This document shows positions 7,120 to 15,952 of a stretch of 49,595 bases of DNA, one piece after another. The stretch is taken from contig CAMVGV010000018.1 of NCBI GenBank assembly GCA_947167135.1, positions 1 through 49,595 of the forward strand, given 5' to 3'. Each line of letters opens with the position of its first letter. Position 1 is the stretch's first letter. This DNA is from an uncultured Lachnospiraceae bacterium (GTDB taxonomy: Bacteria > Bacillota > Clostridia > Lachnospirales > Lachnospiraceae). The notes below the pieces were generated by a model that had not been told where the DNA came from, made no database searches, and was given only the letters and a program-made list of their open reading frames with translations. A program made the position numbers and the translations under genes.

Positions 7120-7890
7120 TCAGAACACTGCCCTTATCTCATAGAGTCCGGCGCCGTTTGAAGGCACATATTTCACCAGGGTATCCCCGACGGTAACCCA
7201 TTCACCGACCCTCAGTCCATTGGCATTATTATCCATCCAGCTGGAATAGATAGCCTGCGCCACCTTATCCCCGGAACGACTGATACAGTACATCCAGAGC
7301 CTCAGCACCTGATAGTCATAGAGAGCCATGCTGCTCCATTCCCCCGCATCATCCGTCATCTCTTTTTCGTCGCCCGCAAGTGGAGTCCGAACCTCTATGG
7401 TATAGCCGTTGAAATCCGGATTCTTGTATATGGAAAGCCTTGTGGTCTTCGTCCTCTCTTTTTCCGTCGATACAACCGATGAAAGCGTCATATGGCTGCT
7501 GAATACGGAGATCACCCTCCATCCGTGCAGGTCATTCGTGAGCTTTTTCTGGGCGCTCTTCATTATGGGGATCAGCATTTCAAAATCCCCAACATCCGCT
7601 GCCGTGAGCCAGCTGTTCCTGGCGGGAACCATAGCCCCAAGTATATTGTACGCTCCCATCCAGAAGCCGTTTTTATTCACATAGTAGCCATCTGCCGTAT
7701 AGCCGTCCGCAAGGAATTTCCCGTCCGTTGTCACATATGAAAGCACTCCTTCAACCGGTGTCGGGGTCCAGGTTCCCTTTACACCCATAGCTCCGGGACC
7801 TGCCTCGGTTTCCGCCGGTGACAGAACAGTGATCAGTGCCGCAGCCAGAATGACTGCAGTAATCCTCCTCAAACAACTTCTGCTCTTCAT
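7120..7890 (-). CDS. Secreted protein of unknown function in the T4SS-like block
   Basis: Starting at ATG 7890 (GGGAG just upstream) the protein has 256 residues with a signal peptide: basic MKSRSCLRR, hydrophobic core to ~25, probable cleavage after AETEA. An upstream start at 7944 would overlap the lipoprotein gene and lacks a site. The mature part is Trp/Tyr-rich (GKFLADGYTADGYYVNKNGF near its start) with no cysteine pattern or membrane anchor. I do not recognise the domain. It lies between the giant lipoprotein and the 3D-domain protein with tight spacing, so it is probably an extracellular component of the same machine. Confidence 0.75.
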   Translation of the reverse strand: MKSRSCLRRITAVILAAALITVLSPAETEAGPGAMGVKGTWTPTPVEGVLSYVTTDGKFLADGYTADGYYVNKNGFWMGAYNILGAMVPARNSWLTAADVGDFEMLIPIMKSAQKKLTNDLHGWRVISVFSSHMTLSSVVSTEKERTKTTRLSIYKNPDFNGYTIEVRTPLAGDEKEMTDDAGEWSSMALYDYQVLRLWMYCISRSGDKVAQAIYSSWMDNNANGLRVGEWVTVGDTLVKYVPSNGAGLYEIRAVF

Positions 7891-7915
7891 CTCCCTATTT
7901 CCTTTCTGTTCCGTT

Positions 7916-10900
7916 TTACTCCTTGCTTTCTTCAAAGCTCTCATCCGTCCTGGCCTCTCCCCTTCCGGTTCTCTTTATGACATAGCTGAGATAATCGTCC
8001 CAGGTCTCCTTCCTTCCCTTCAAAAAGCTCTTTACTGACGGATCATTCTTCAGCTCTCCGATCACTGCCTTATAAGCGGCAGATGTTCTTAAGAAGCTTA
8101 TCCTCTCTTTGCCCGTGAGCTCACCGGTACTCACCTTATCATTATAATCCGTGAGCCACTGTTTATATCCGGAATACCCGCTTCCGTTCCCCACCTTTTC
8201 GGAGATCACCAGCTCCTCCAGCTTCCAGACCGCATCCATAGCGGGCAGGCCCTCCTTTATCCGCTTTCTCATATCCTCAAGACCGGAGCCGGACACCTTT
8301 CCCTTCCCGTGGTTAATAAGGTCGGTGAATTCATCTGCGACACTGTCTCTGTGGGCTATGAAGTTATCGGGATTGATCTGGTTTAAGAGGGAGCTCGTGT
8401 AGCTTCTTAAATTCTCTCTCTTTTCAAATAAAGAAGGCTCCTTCTCTTCAGCGGAGAGCTTGCCCTCCCTGGTCTTCGTATAATACTCCTCCGCTAAGTC
8501 CTTTATCACATCCTGCTTATAGTTTTCCCTTAACCGGTCTCTTTCTGTTCCTGTCCCGTTTTCGCTTAAGCTGTCAAGCTGAGAGGTCCCGTCCTCGCTT
8601 CCGAATATCTCATTTGCGGACACCCTGCCATTATCCTTTGTCAGATCCAGCACTTCCTTATAGGACCGGTATTTATCCGCCTGCTCCTTATCAAGCTCCG
8701 GCAGTACATCATCATGCATCCTTATTTCAACGAGTATATCATATAATCCCTCCGCCTCGTTAGCCATAGTCATTCTGGATTCCAGATTCTTCCAGTAGCC
8801 TTCGGATCTCTTTGCAGTATTCCCTGCCAGGGATCTGGCTCCCGCAAGCTCATAGATCCTCGTGATGGCCGGCTTCACTCCGGCTATCCTCTCCCGTAGA
8901 TCCTTCACATAGTCATTTATTTCCCCGGTAGTTCTCTCTATACCGTATTTCTTTTCAAGCTCCAGAAGGGCAGTGGAATAGGACTTATTAGCGGGGTTGA
9001 AGATCCTTCCTGCTTCCCTGCTCTCCTGTTTCTCTTCCTCCGTGTTCTCCTTTGTCGTTATTTCATCATTTTCGCCAAACTCCGTCCTGAACTCCCTGTG
9101 GAGATAGTCCTTTGCGTATTGTTCAAGCATATGCTTAAAGGAGTCTATAACAGACCTTTCAAGCTCCGTTTCCCCATATTCCACAGAATAAACCTTTGCT
9201 CTCGGCAGATCCGTATCCGTATACGAAAAATCGGTATTTTCAAAACCAACAAGCTTAAACTCCCTGCTCCTTTCCAGCTGGAAAGCCCTGTAGTACGAGC
9301 CCTCCATATCATCAGCCACCGTGCCGTATGTCAGGTCAAGGATCTTCGTCCCGCCCTCCATAGAGCAGATAAGAGCCTTGTCCTTTGAAATAAGGCTGAT
9401 ATTTTTTGAGCTTGTAAGGTGCCCGGTATATCTCTCGTTGAAATCAACATTCAGAGTCGATGAGTCAAGTGCCAGCTCCTTATCAATTGACTCCGCATCG
9501 GCAGCATTGGCGCTTTCGCTGGTATTTCCGCTTAAGGTTGCGGCCTTTTGCTCTATCCTCTCTCTGCTTTCCTTAAGAGCGTCTTCATACCGTCCCTCGG
9601 CTTCCCTTGTATAGCCCGAAGAGGTGAGGAGCATCCTTAAACTCATAAAGCCCAGAAAATCCTCCTTTTCCACGCCGTTAACCAATCCCCCCTTTAAGAG
9701 AACTTCCCTGTAGGCCTCGTCTCCCCTGGCCTTGAATTCAAGAGGGCTGTACATATTGTGAATACCGCTTTTCAGCTCTCTTTCCCGAAACTCTTTCATC
9801 ATTTCCTCAGGAAGCTCCATGCTGACAGAATTCACTCCCTCTACTTCCCCCCGGTCTATTCTGTCCATTTCGTCGGCAGTGAGGCCGGTCATACCTTTTT
9901 CCTCTATCACATTTGCAAGTATATCCGCATTTTCCTGTCCGATAAACCTTGCAAGCTTTATATTGTCAAGGCGTTCTTCAAATCCGTCCTTCCCGCCTTT
10001 TTCAAAGAACCTCACACCCTTGTCGGTTCGAAGGGCAAGGATGTTTCTCACACTCTGACCGTCATCATAGCTAAGAGGCGAAATATCCATAGGTTTCCCG
10101 TAGGTATACTTATTAAAGAAGTCAACAACACCTACGCTTTTATATCCCACGGCATAGGTATTGCCCTTAAAGGCCTTCGACGTATTTTCCGCTGCGATGA
10201 GAACTCCGTCATAGAAGGATTCCGACTTTCCTCCGACCGTCTCCGCCTGACCGCTTTCCTTTACTGTAACAGTGGCACCCTGTGGGAAAATAAGAGTGTA
10301 TGATATGGGATATTCCTTACATTCCTGAACATCTATGGAAAAACCGGCGCAGAGATAGAGCATCCCCTCCCTAATATCCTCAGGGATCTCTTTGGCAAGC
10401 TCCTCCACCCTTTCGAGCATTTTCTTTTTCAATCTGTCGCTGCCGCGTGCTATTGCCCTCTGTCCTTCCTCAATAAGTGTGCTCCCCTTTAATAGCCTTT
10501 CAAGCACTTCCTCGTCCACATCAAGACCTTCTTCCTCAGCCTTGTCTATGGTCTTCAGAATCTGCTCATACTCTTCGTCGCTTAATTTCCCCTCATCATG
10601 CTTTTCTTCTGCATCATCCCTCATTTCTTCATACAGAGTCTCAGGATCCTTGTCCGCCATATCCTCTTCCTGCTCTTCCACAAAGTCCTCGATCTCTTCA
10701 TACTTATCGTCATCAAGATCCCCGTCGTCATTAGCTTCCTCAGCCTTATCCGCGATCTCGTCAAGAAGCTCCTCCATATCCCCGGTGGCCTCTTTTACCA
10801 GCCATGCCAGCTCCATATTCTGCCAGGTTTTGGTATCTGTCCGGAGGATATCCGTGATCTCATCGATAGTTGCCTTTACATCATCCGAAAGCCCTGACTC

Positions 10901-12847
10901 CTTTATCACTTCTTCCTTCTGCTTATCAGCTGTTTCAAGGTCATAAATATAGCAGGTGCGTTTTCTCTTCTTTTCCGTTTTGTAGGGCTCCATTTCAAGT
11001 TTGGTCTCATAAGCCTTTTTTAGGGATTCTTCAAAGTGTAAATTATCCGAGTCCTCAGGAAAATAGTCTACGGGAGCAATGTAATTCTTGTAAACACCGT
11101 TTGAAGAAACCATACTCAGGGTATGGTCAGACATCTTGCTCACACCATATACATTTATGGGCGCCAGGGAATAAAACCCGATCTCAGACCCTTCCAAATA
11201 TTCCCCCGGTTTTAAGATCCACCCGTAGTCATTAAAGAAAGCAAGAGTAGACGCGGAGTCTTTATCCGCATTCTTTTCCTTCAAGCCTCTTGGCAGAGCA
11301 TCCGCCACAATGGTCTGTAATGCTCTTTTTGCGGGAATATCCAAAGACGTGAGATGTGATATAAGCATCACCCTTCTATCGTAGTCATTTATATCATTTT
11401 TATGTTCAAGAAGGTATATAATAAAATTAATATCAGACTCTTTTACTCCGCTGTCCTTAAAAAGTCCGGTCATAAAATTATGATCAAACCATGAAGACGG
11501 AATGTCGGCAATATCCGGTATCTCTATAAATACAGAGGCATCTCCCTTTTCATCTCCGGCGATAAAGGGTGAAAAATCGTCCTTATATTCATCACCGGAC
11601 TTTCCGGACTTCAGATCATCCATACTGTATCCCAGAGTATTTCTGTATTCGTCATAACTCTTAAAAAACCGGTTGTCCAATGACAGCCACGTCTCCCTCT
11701 GCTTATCCGCGTTATAGTTTACGGAAATATATGGTGCTGCTCCGTTCCCGGAATCAAGAGACTGTCTGTAGATCATGTATGTGGTACTGATCTCCGCAGA
11801 AGCAGCCATAGGGTTTTCCCCGAGAAAGAAAGTCGCACCGAGATAAGACTCATAGGAATCCGTCATGGACACTCCTGTAATGAGGACATTCATGGGATTG
11901 TCCCCTGCACCTCCGGGTTTTACGCCCTGATCATTCTTTCCCGACGAATCGAGCCATTTATCGAATTTATCATCTCCTTCGAACCTGTCGCTGTCTGACA
12001 TACGTGTTCTGTCGATCCGCAGCTTATACAAGCTTTCCTGCTTATTTTTTGCTTCATTATCCAGGGTGTTTTTGTATGTCATTGAAAACTTCCTGTTGCC
12101 CCTGGCATCAAATACCATACCGGAAAGACTTCCCTGATCCACTATCAGATATTCCTCCCTGCCTGCCACCTTACAGGCAAGAGCCCTCTCCGAAATAAAT
12201 GCATCATATGTACTATCCTCCTGCTGCACCAAATAATAATAGGGCCGCCCCTCCTTCTCAGGATCAAATTCATTGACCTTATCTATTTCATAGGTCTTTG
12301 CGAGCATGACCCGGTATTTGCCGCTGTCCGGATTATAGGACATCAAAACCTCTGCATCATATTCGTAGTCTTCCCTTCTGCCCTCGGGATCTGGCATGAC
12401 CCTTCTGTTCGCAACCATTCCGCTTTTCTTCTGGCCGCTGTTATACTCTTCGATATCCTCAGGCGCCGCGTAGCAGGGAGTCACATAGTAATATACAAAT
12501 TCCCCAAGGGAATTGTAATCCAGCACCTCAAAGCACGCCATGGCTCCCGGTATATTCTCAAGTCCCGGAAGTATGTAAAAGGCGTTGACTCCTTCCACGC
12601 TGAATCTGTCTGTGGAGAAATCAACCTCCTCTTTTTCCCTTTTTGTGGGTATCTCCCTGGAGACTGAATTAATACTTACTTCTTCCTTTTGTACGGGCTC
12701 CTCCGTGGTCTGGGTTACAAGGCTTCCTCCCCCGCAGCCTGAAAGCTGCAGCACAAGGGAAAAGGCAACAAAAAAAGACAGCATCCGCTTAAGGAACGTA
12801 TTTCGATCATATGATTTCTTTACGGTCTTCACGGATGCTGCCTTCAC
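7916..12847 (-). CDS. Giant (1643 aa) lipoprotein of unknown function
   Basis: The N-terminus ends in the lipobox LQLSGC with Cys38, or Cys17 if translation begins at the internal ATG (12784) rather than GTG 12847. It should be lipid-anchored on the outer face of the membrane. Residues ~60-680 look like a mixed, probably repeated beta-rich region; ~690-850 is an extremely acidic helical stretch (DKAEEANDDGDLDDDKYEEI); the remainder is mostly helical. No enzyme motif was found. It follows the pilin gene after 15 nt and precedes the secreted and 3D-domain proteins, so it is a candidate surface scaffold, adhesin or substrate of the T4SS-like apparatus. Confidence 0.8.
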   Translation of the reverse strand: MKAASVKTVKKSYDRNTFLKRMLSFFVAFSLVLQLSGCGGGSLVTQTTEEPVQKEEVSINSVSREIPTKREKEEVDFSTDRFSVEGVNAFYILPGLENIPGAMACFEVLDYNSLGEFVYYYVTPCYAAPEDIEEYNSGQKKSGMVANRRVMPDPEGRREDYEYDAEVLMSYNPDSGKYRVMLAKTYEIDKVNEFDPEKEGRPYYYLVQQEDSTYDAFISERALACKVAGREEYLIVDQGSLSGMVFDARGNRKFSMTYKNTLDNEAKNKQESLYKLRIDRTRMSDSDRFEGDDKFDKWLDSSGKNDQGVKPGGAGDNPMNVLITGVSMTDSYESYLGATFFLGENPMAASAEISTTYMIYRQSLDSGNGAAPYISVNYNADKQRETWLSLDNRFFKSYDEYRNTLGYSMDDLKSGKSGDEYKDDFSPFIAGDEKGDASVFIEIPDIADIPSSWFDHNFMTGLFKDSGVKESDINFIIYLLEHKNDINDYDRRVMLISHLTSLDIPAKRALQTIVADALPRGLKEKNADKDSASTLAFFNDYGWILKPGEYLEGSEIGFYSLAPINVYGVSKMSDHTLSMVSSNGVYKNYIAPVDYFPEDSDNLHFEESLKKAYETKLEMEPYKTEKKRKRTCYIYDLETADKQKEEVIKESGLSDDVKATIDEITDILRTDTKTWQNMELAWLVKEATGDMEELLDEIADKAEEANDDGDLDDDKYEEIEDFVEEQEEDMADKDPETLYEEMRDDAEEKHDEGKLSDEEYEQILKTIDKAEEEGLDVDEEVLERLLKGSTLIEEGQRAIARGSDRLKKKMLERVEELAKEIPEDIREGMLYLCAGFSIDVQECKEYPISYTLIFPQGATVTVKESGQAETVGGKSESFYDGVLIAAENTSKAFKGNTYAVGYKSVGVVDFFNKYTYGKPMDISPLSYDDGQSVRNILALRTDKGVRFFEKGGKDGFEERLDNIKLARFIGQENADILANVIEEKGMTGLTADEMDRIDRGEVEGVNSVSMELPEEMMKEFRERELKSGIHNMYSPLEFKARGDEAYREVLLKGGLVNGVEKEDFLGFMSLRMLLTSSGYTREAEGRYEDALKESRERIEQKAATLSGNTSESANAADAESIDKELALDSSTLNVDFNERYTGHLTSSKNISLISKDKALICSMEGGTKILDLTYGTVADDMEGSYYRAFQLERSREFKLVGFENTDFSYTDTDLPRAKVYSVEYGETELERSVIDSFKHMLEQYAKDYLHREFRTEFGENDEITTKENTEEEKQESREAGRIFNPANKSYSTALLELEKKYGIERTTGEINDYVKDLRERIAGVKPAITRIYELAGARSLAGNTAKRSEGYWKNLESRMTMANEAEGLYDILVEIRMHDDVLPELDKEQADKYRSYKEVLDLTKDNGRVSANEIFGSEDGTSQLDSLSENGTGTERDRLRENYKQDVIKDLAEEYYTKTREGKLSAEEKEPSLFEKRENLRSYTSSLLNQINPDNFIAHRDSVADEFTDLINHGKGKVSGSGLEDMRKRIKEGLPAMDAVWKLEELVISEKVGNGSGYSGYKQWLTDYNDKVSTGELTGKERISFLRTSAAYKAVIGELKNDPSVKSFLKGRKETWDDYLSYVIKRTGRGEARTDESFEESKE

Positions 12848-12862
12848 TTATTCAATACCTGA

Positions 12863-13285
12863 TCAATATGTTACATTCATTTTTGTATTGGTGCTGTTCT
12901 GAACCCAGGTTACAAGTGTGGGAACCATAAGTCTCATAACTACAATCAGAATGAAGATGAGGAAGAAGCCTATGATGGCGTTCTTTAATGCCATCTTTGC
13001 CTTTTCTCTTTCCTGCGGCTCATCAGCCTTTGCAAGCTTCACTCCGAGGATAACACAGTAGATAGCACCTACAGCCACAACTACGGAAATAACAGGTCCT
13101 ATAAGGCTGTTGATAAGACTTACAACAGGAGATGCTGCATTTGAAAAGTCAACTCCTCCGCCTCCTCCTGAAGAGGAAGAACCGGTGGTCTCACCAGCAA
13201 ATACCAGGGTGCTGTTTGCCAGTGTAAATACGGCAAATGTTAAGAGTGTCAGGGGGTACTTAATTTTAGTAATAATGTTCTTCAT
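12863..13285 (-). CDS. VirB2/TrbC-like pilin subunit
   Basis: This 140-residue protein has a signal peptide (to about VFAG, residue 31), a short Ser/Gly-rich stretch, and two hydrophobic helices (~55-85 and ~103-122). They are joined by a charged loop, KLAKADEPQEREKAKMALKN. That topology is that of VirB2/TrbC-type pilins, including the short pilin-like proteins of Gram-positive T4SSs. It would be the structural subunit or the membrane pore of the secretion apparatus. A strong AAGGAG precedes the ATG. It sits between a single-span Ig-like protein and the giant lipoprotein. Confidence 0.82.
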   Translation of the reverse strand: MKNIITKIKYPLTLLTFAVFTLANSTLVFAGETTGSSSSGGGGGVDFSNAASPVVSLINSLIGPVISVVVAVGAIYCVILGVKLAKADEPQEREKAKMALKNAIIGFFLIFILIVVMRLMVPTLVTWVQNSTNTKMNVTY

Positions 13286-13321
13286 GTTTTGTTCTCCTTT
13301 TTATTGAATTTTTATTTGTTT

Positions 13322-14302
13322 CTATATGATCCTCATTCTCCTGTGCTCAAAGGCCACTATTGATAGCGACAGTACCACAATGATGAGCACTATTAAAAAA
13401 TAAGGCAAAGCAGAGGTTATTTCCTTCACTTTCACGCTGAAGGAATATTCGTTACTGTTTCCGGCGGAGTCGGAGACCGTGACAATGTATCTCCCATTGG
13501 CAGCCGCCGTCATATTGTGCAGGGTGACCTCCGTGTTGTTCAGAAGTACCTGTATTTTTGCGTCTGACTCCGTAGGCTTGAAGCTGACCGGTTTTTCCTC
13601 CGGATCCCCCGAAAGCTTCGGAGTGAAAATAAGTGCAGGTGCCGTGGTATCCCTTGAAAAAAATGATGTCCATTCGGGAAGACTGCCCCTTACGGGTTTG
13701 AAATGCATCTCATATTGTCCGTCCCGTACAAGCTCCGCCCTTTCTCCCCCGGCTGTATTTAGCTTCTTTCCATTGAGCCTTATCTCTGTTACCACATAAT
13801 CATAAGGAGCTTCGATATAGGAGGAGCCTATGGGAACATTCGCTGCCACTATACGGAATCCTCCGTAAACATCATATGTCTCTCTCCCGTTCTTGTCGGT
13901 CACCGTACTCCTTATGTGAAAGAGATAGGAACCTTTCTTTTCAAGTGATGCACTCCTTATCACGTGATCCGGCACGCTTGCCAGAGCCTCGCTGACCGAG
14001 TGGTAATCCTGCTGCGGAAAACAGGACTCCCCGTCCTCCAGAAAAGACACTATCCAGGCATCCTTCCCTGTCATCACTTCCACAGCTTCATCCGTGATCC
14101 CTCCCAGAGGACAGCTCATTGTGAAATATGCCCCGTTCGGCATGGTGTATCTGAATCTGCCGTCTGTATATTCTGCGGATAACACCGGATCTGCTTCCAG
14201 AATCACCTTTTCTCTCGGTTTGCCTGCTGCAGTCAGGAGGAACCAGCAAAAGATCAGGAGTACCGGAAATACAAGCCTCTTCCTTATTCCGGTTTTTTTC
14301 AT
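13322..14302 (-). CDS. Signal-anchored extracellular Ig-like membrane protein
   Basis: Start ATG 14302 overlaps the upstream TGA by one base (a GTG at 14305 is possible). The ~326-residue protein has a signal peptide (to ~28), an extracellular beta-rich region of ~270 residues ending with the Ig-like motif TVSDSAGNSNEYSFSVKV, and a C-terminal membrane helix (~300-318) followed by a short basic tail. The same layout and the same D-x-AGN Ig-like ending occur in the 541-residue protein at 22437-24062, so the two appear to be distant paralogs. Function unknown; a surface part of the T4SS-like machine is likely from context. Confidence 0.75.
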   Translation of the reverse strand: MKKTGIRKRLVFPVLLIFCWFLLTAAGKPREKVILEADPVLSAEYTDGRFRYTMPNGAYFTMSCPLGGITDEAVEVMTGKDAWIVSFLEDGESCFPQQDYHSVSEALASVPDHVIRSASLEKKGSYLFHIRSTVTDKNGRETYDVYGGFRIVAANVPIGSSYIEAPYDYVVTEIRLNGKKLNTAGGERAELVRDGQYEMHFKPVRGSLPEWTSFFSRDTTAPALIFTPKLSGDPEEKPVSFKPTESDAKIQVLLNNTEVTLHNMTAAANGRYIVTVSDSAGNSNEYSFSVKVKEITSALPYFLIVLIIVVLSLSIVAFEHRRMRII

Positions 14303-14610
14303 CACATTACCGCAGAGGCTTCCCTTGACGGACCGCTGTTTTGTCTATGGGCTTTCTTCTGCATACCTCCGGTCATTTCGGATCCGCCCGATTCTGCCCT
14401 GGCTCTCCTCTCTATTTCCTCCAGCTCCTTTAGGGTGATACGGCGTACATAAGGGTTATTTCCAACTGTCCGGCTTGCCCGGCCGCTTCCGTCAATAACC
14501 TTCCTCTCCGGCTTATATCCTTCTTCCTTCCGCCGTTCTCTCTCCGCATCCAGACTTGCCAGTTCCTTGTTCCAGAGAGCCATATTTTTCGGACTGTCAA
14601 AAAAGGCCAA
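14302..14610 (-). CDS. Unknown small charged protein, first gene of the pilin block
   Basis: The 102-residue protein starts with TTG at 14610, eight bases after AAGGGGG. It is soluble and highly charged, with helical segments (LWNKELASLDAERERRKEEG and LKELEEIERRARAE). No family is recognised. A copy of the 33-bp promoter-like element ends about 20 nt upstream, making this the first gene of a transcript running through the pilin, lipoprotein and 3D-domain genes. An overlapping 62-codon ATG frame (14430-14618) looks less natural and was not chosen. Confidence 0.65.
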   Translation of the reverse strand: MAFFDSPKNMALWNKELASLDAERERRKEEGYKPERKVIDGSGRASRTVGNNPYVRRITLKELEEIERRARAESGGSEMTGGMQKKAHRQNSGPSREASAVM

Positions 14611-14631
14611 CTCATCATCCCCCTTTCTAAT

Positions 14632-14664
14632 TATATATACAGATGATTTCGGAAAATGAGCCTG
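14632..14664 (-). promoter_or_regulatory. 33-bp promoter-like element, copy B
   Basis: The minus strand reads GGCTCAT, ten bases, then TCATCTGTATATATA, aligning gap-free with copies A and C. It lies between the STAS gene stop (14669) and the TTG start at 14610, leaving a short leader with AAGGGGG. It is placed to drive the 102-residue/pilin/lipoprotein block. Confidence 0.7.
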
Positions 14665-14668
14665 TTTT

Positions 14669-14950
14669 TTATTCGATCACCAAAAATCTGGAATAACCGG
14701 TCACATCAAATATCTCCTTGACCGCATTCGACACATTGATCAGTGTCTCACTGCCGCCTCCCTTTTTCATTTTTTTCTGTATGAAAAGTACGGCACGAAG
14801 CCCTGCAGAGCTCACATACTTATTATCAGCAAAATCGATCACCAGATCGATGGAACCGTCACCGGTCACCTCTTCCAGCTCCTTCTGCACCTCCTGTGCA
14901 TTATTGGCATCCACCCTTTCTCTGAGCTTGTATACTACTTTTTCTGACAT
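14669..14950 (-). CDS. STAS-domain anti-sigma factor antagonist
   Basis: This 93-residue stand-alone STAS protein resembles SpoIIAA/RsbV. The key loop KYVSSAGLRAVLFIQKK (residues ~44-60) includes the Ser normally phosphorylated by an anti-sigma kinase and dephosphorylated by SpoIIE-type phosphatases. A strong AAAGGAGG precedes the ATG. No RsbW-type HATPase kinase is visible in the window; its kinase may be elsewhere or be one of the APH-fold proteins. A SpoIIE phosphatase is encoded at 34295-36532. The gene lies between the repeat cluster after the VirB4 operon and promoter element B. Confidence 0.9.
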   Translation of the reverse strand: MSEKVVYKLRERVDANNAQEVQKELEEVTGDGSIDLVIDFADNKYVSSAGLRAVLFIQKKMKKGGGSETLINVSNAVKEIFDVTGYSRFLVIE

Positions 14951-14988
14951 ATCTCAAACCTCCTTTTAAGACTGTTATTACTGTTGTG

Positions 14989-15189
14989 GAAAGATCCTTC
15001 GCTTCGCTCAGGATGGAAAAATGTCCAGTGGACATTTTTCGGGCATGTTTTGACGCACTATGTGCGGCAGTGCCCCGTAAAAGATCCTTCGCTTCGCTCA
15101 GGATGACAGGTCATTCTGAGGGCGCAGCCTCCTTGTCATTCTGAGGGCGTAGCCTCCTTGTCATTCTGAGGGCGTAGCCCGAAGAATCT
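14989..15189. repeat. Cluster of GTCATTCTGAG-type dispersed repeats
   Basis: Five repeat copies fill the gap between the solute-binding lipoprotein and the STAS gene. Two are in one orientation (AGATCCTTCGCTTCGCTCAG at ~14991 and ~15080) and three in the other (GTCATTCTGAGGGCG at 15110, ~15135 and ~15160). The last runs into the stop codon of the lipoprotein gene. The same family occurs at 21137, 29743-29937 and 49327-49416. Opposed copies can fold into long hairpins. Confidence 0.85.
15016..15040. terminator. Perfect hairpin inside the repeat cluster, possible terminator
   Basis: Eleven-base arms GAAAAATGTCC and GGACATTTTTC surround a 3-nt loop, with A/T-rich outer ends in both directions. 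It lies 150 nt after the end of the VirB4/lipoprotein operon on the minus strand and could end that transcript before the STAS gene. Confidence 0.5.
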
Positions 15190-15930
15190 TTATTCATTCG
15201 GTATCCCGGCCTGCTCGAGCCTGAAATCCCCGATGACCCTGTTCACCGTTTCAATAAGAGGGGATCCCTCCGGAGCCAGTGCCACATAGCTCTCTCTGGG
15301 GGAATTCAGGAGCTCCTGAGCCTGTATCCTGTCATTTATCATGGATATGGCCTCCCTTTCTGTCACCAATCCCGCCAGTATATTGCCCATGGCTATGTCA
15401 TCCGACATCAGGGAAATATCTGTGTAAGGCTGATTCACTATAGAATCTATACCGTTTACCTCATCCTTTATTCCCTCTGTTCTGGTGGTGAAACCCAGTG
15501 TCCCGGTATGGATGGAGGTTAAGCAGTTCAGATAGTTCCTTTTCGGGGTTGCGAGATAGAGACAACCCTTGCCATAAGGAACCGAAACCGACAGATTCTC
15601 TATCCTCTGATCCGTATCCGTTATTCTTCCAAAGCCCAGATCGTATTCTCCGTTCAGCATTCCGCTTAGCAGGGCATCACTGTCATTCACCAGTGAGAGA
15701 CGGATGGCATATCCTCCCGCATCAGCTACTCTCCTTGCGAGGTCTGCTTCTATACCTACCGGAGCTCCGGCTTCATTTTTTGCGAATCTGTCTTTTCCGT
15801 CAACTATCCCGACCCTCAGTATCCCATCCTCCGCGGTGGCAGGCACATCTGCTTTTTTTTCTCCGCAGCCGGTCAGGAAAGAAGCTGTGAAAATCGACAG
15901 AACTATGATCCCTAGCAGTGTTTTTTTCAT
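15190..15930 (-). CDS. Family-3 solute-binding lipoprotein
   Basis: The protein has a lipoprotein signal peptide (MKKTLLGIIVLSIFTASFLTG, then Cys) and ~225 mature residues of the bacterial extracellular solute-binding family 3 fold: LRVGIVDGKDRF, GIEADLARRVADAGG and NGEYDLGFGRIT. Family members bind amino acids or similar small polar ligands. The ATG at 15930 is chosen; a TTG four codons upstream is possible. It follows the VirB4 gene after ~20 nt, and no permease or ATPase gene is nearby. It may therefore report a ligand to the secretion machine or feed a distant transporter. Confidence 0.85.
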   Translation of the reverse strand: MKKTLLGIIVLSIFTASFLTGCGEKKADVPATAEDGILRVGIVDGKDRFAKNEAGAPVGIEADLARRVADAGGYAIRLSLVNDSDALLSGMLNGEYDLGFGRITDTDQRIENLSVSVPYGKGCLYLATPKRNYLNCLTSIHTGTLGFTTRTEGIKDEVNGIDSIVNQPYTDISLMSDDIAMGNILAGLVTEREAISMINDRIQAQELLNSPRESYVALAPEGSPLIETVNRVIGDFRLEQAGIPNE

Positions 15931-15952
15931 TTTTCTTTCCAATCCTCTTTAT

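Noticed and set aside
10392-10946. Plus-strand Ser-rich frame of 184 codons
   Set aside because: It is antisense to the acidic helical stretch of the giant lipoprotein; Ser-rich antisense frames are expected opposite Glu/Asp-rich coding DNA.
14430-14618. Alternative ATG frame of 62 codons at the head of the pilin block
   Set aside because: The overlapping 102-codon TTG frame has natural charged composition and couples to the next gene; the ATG frame ends early with odd composition.
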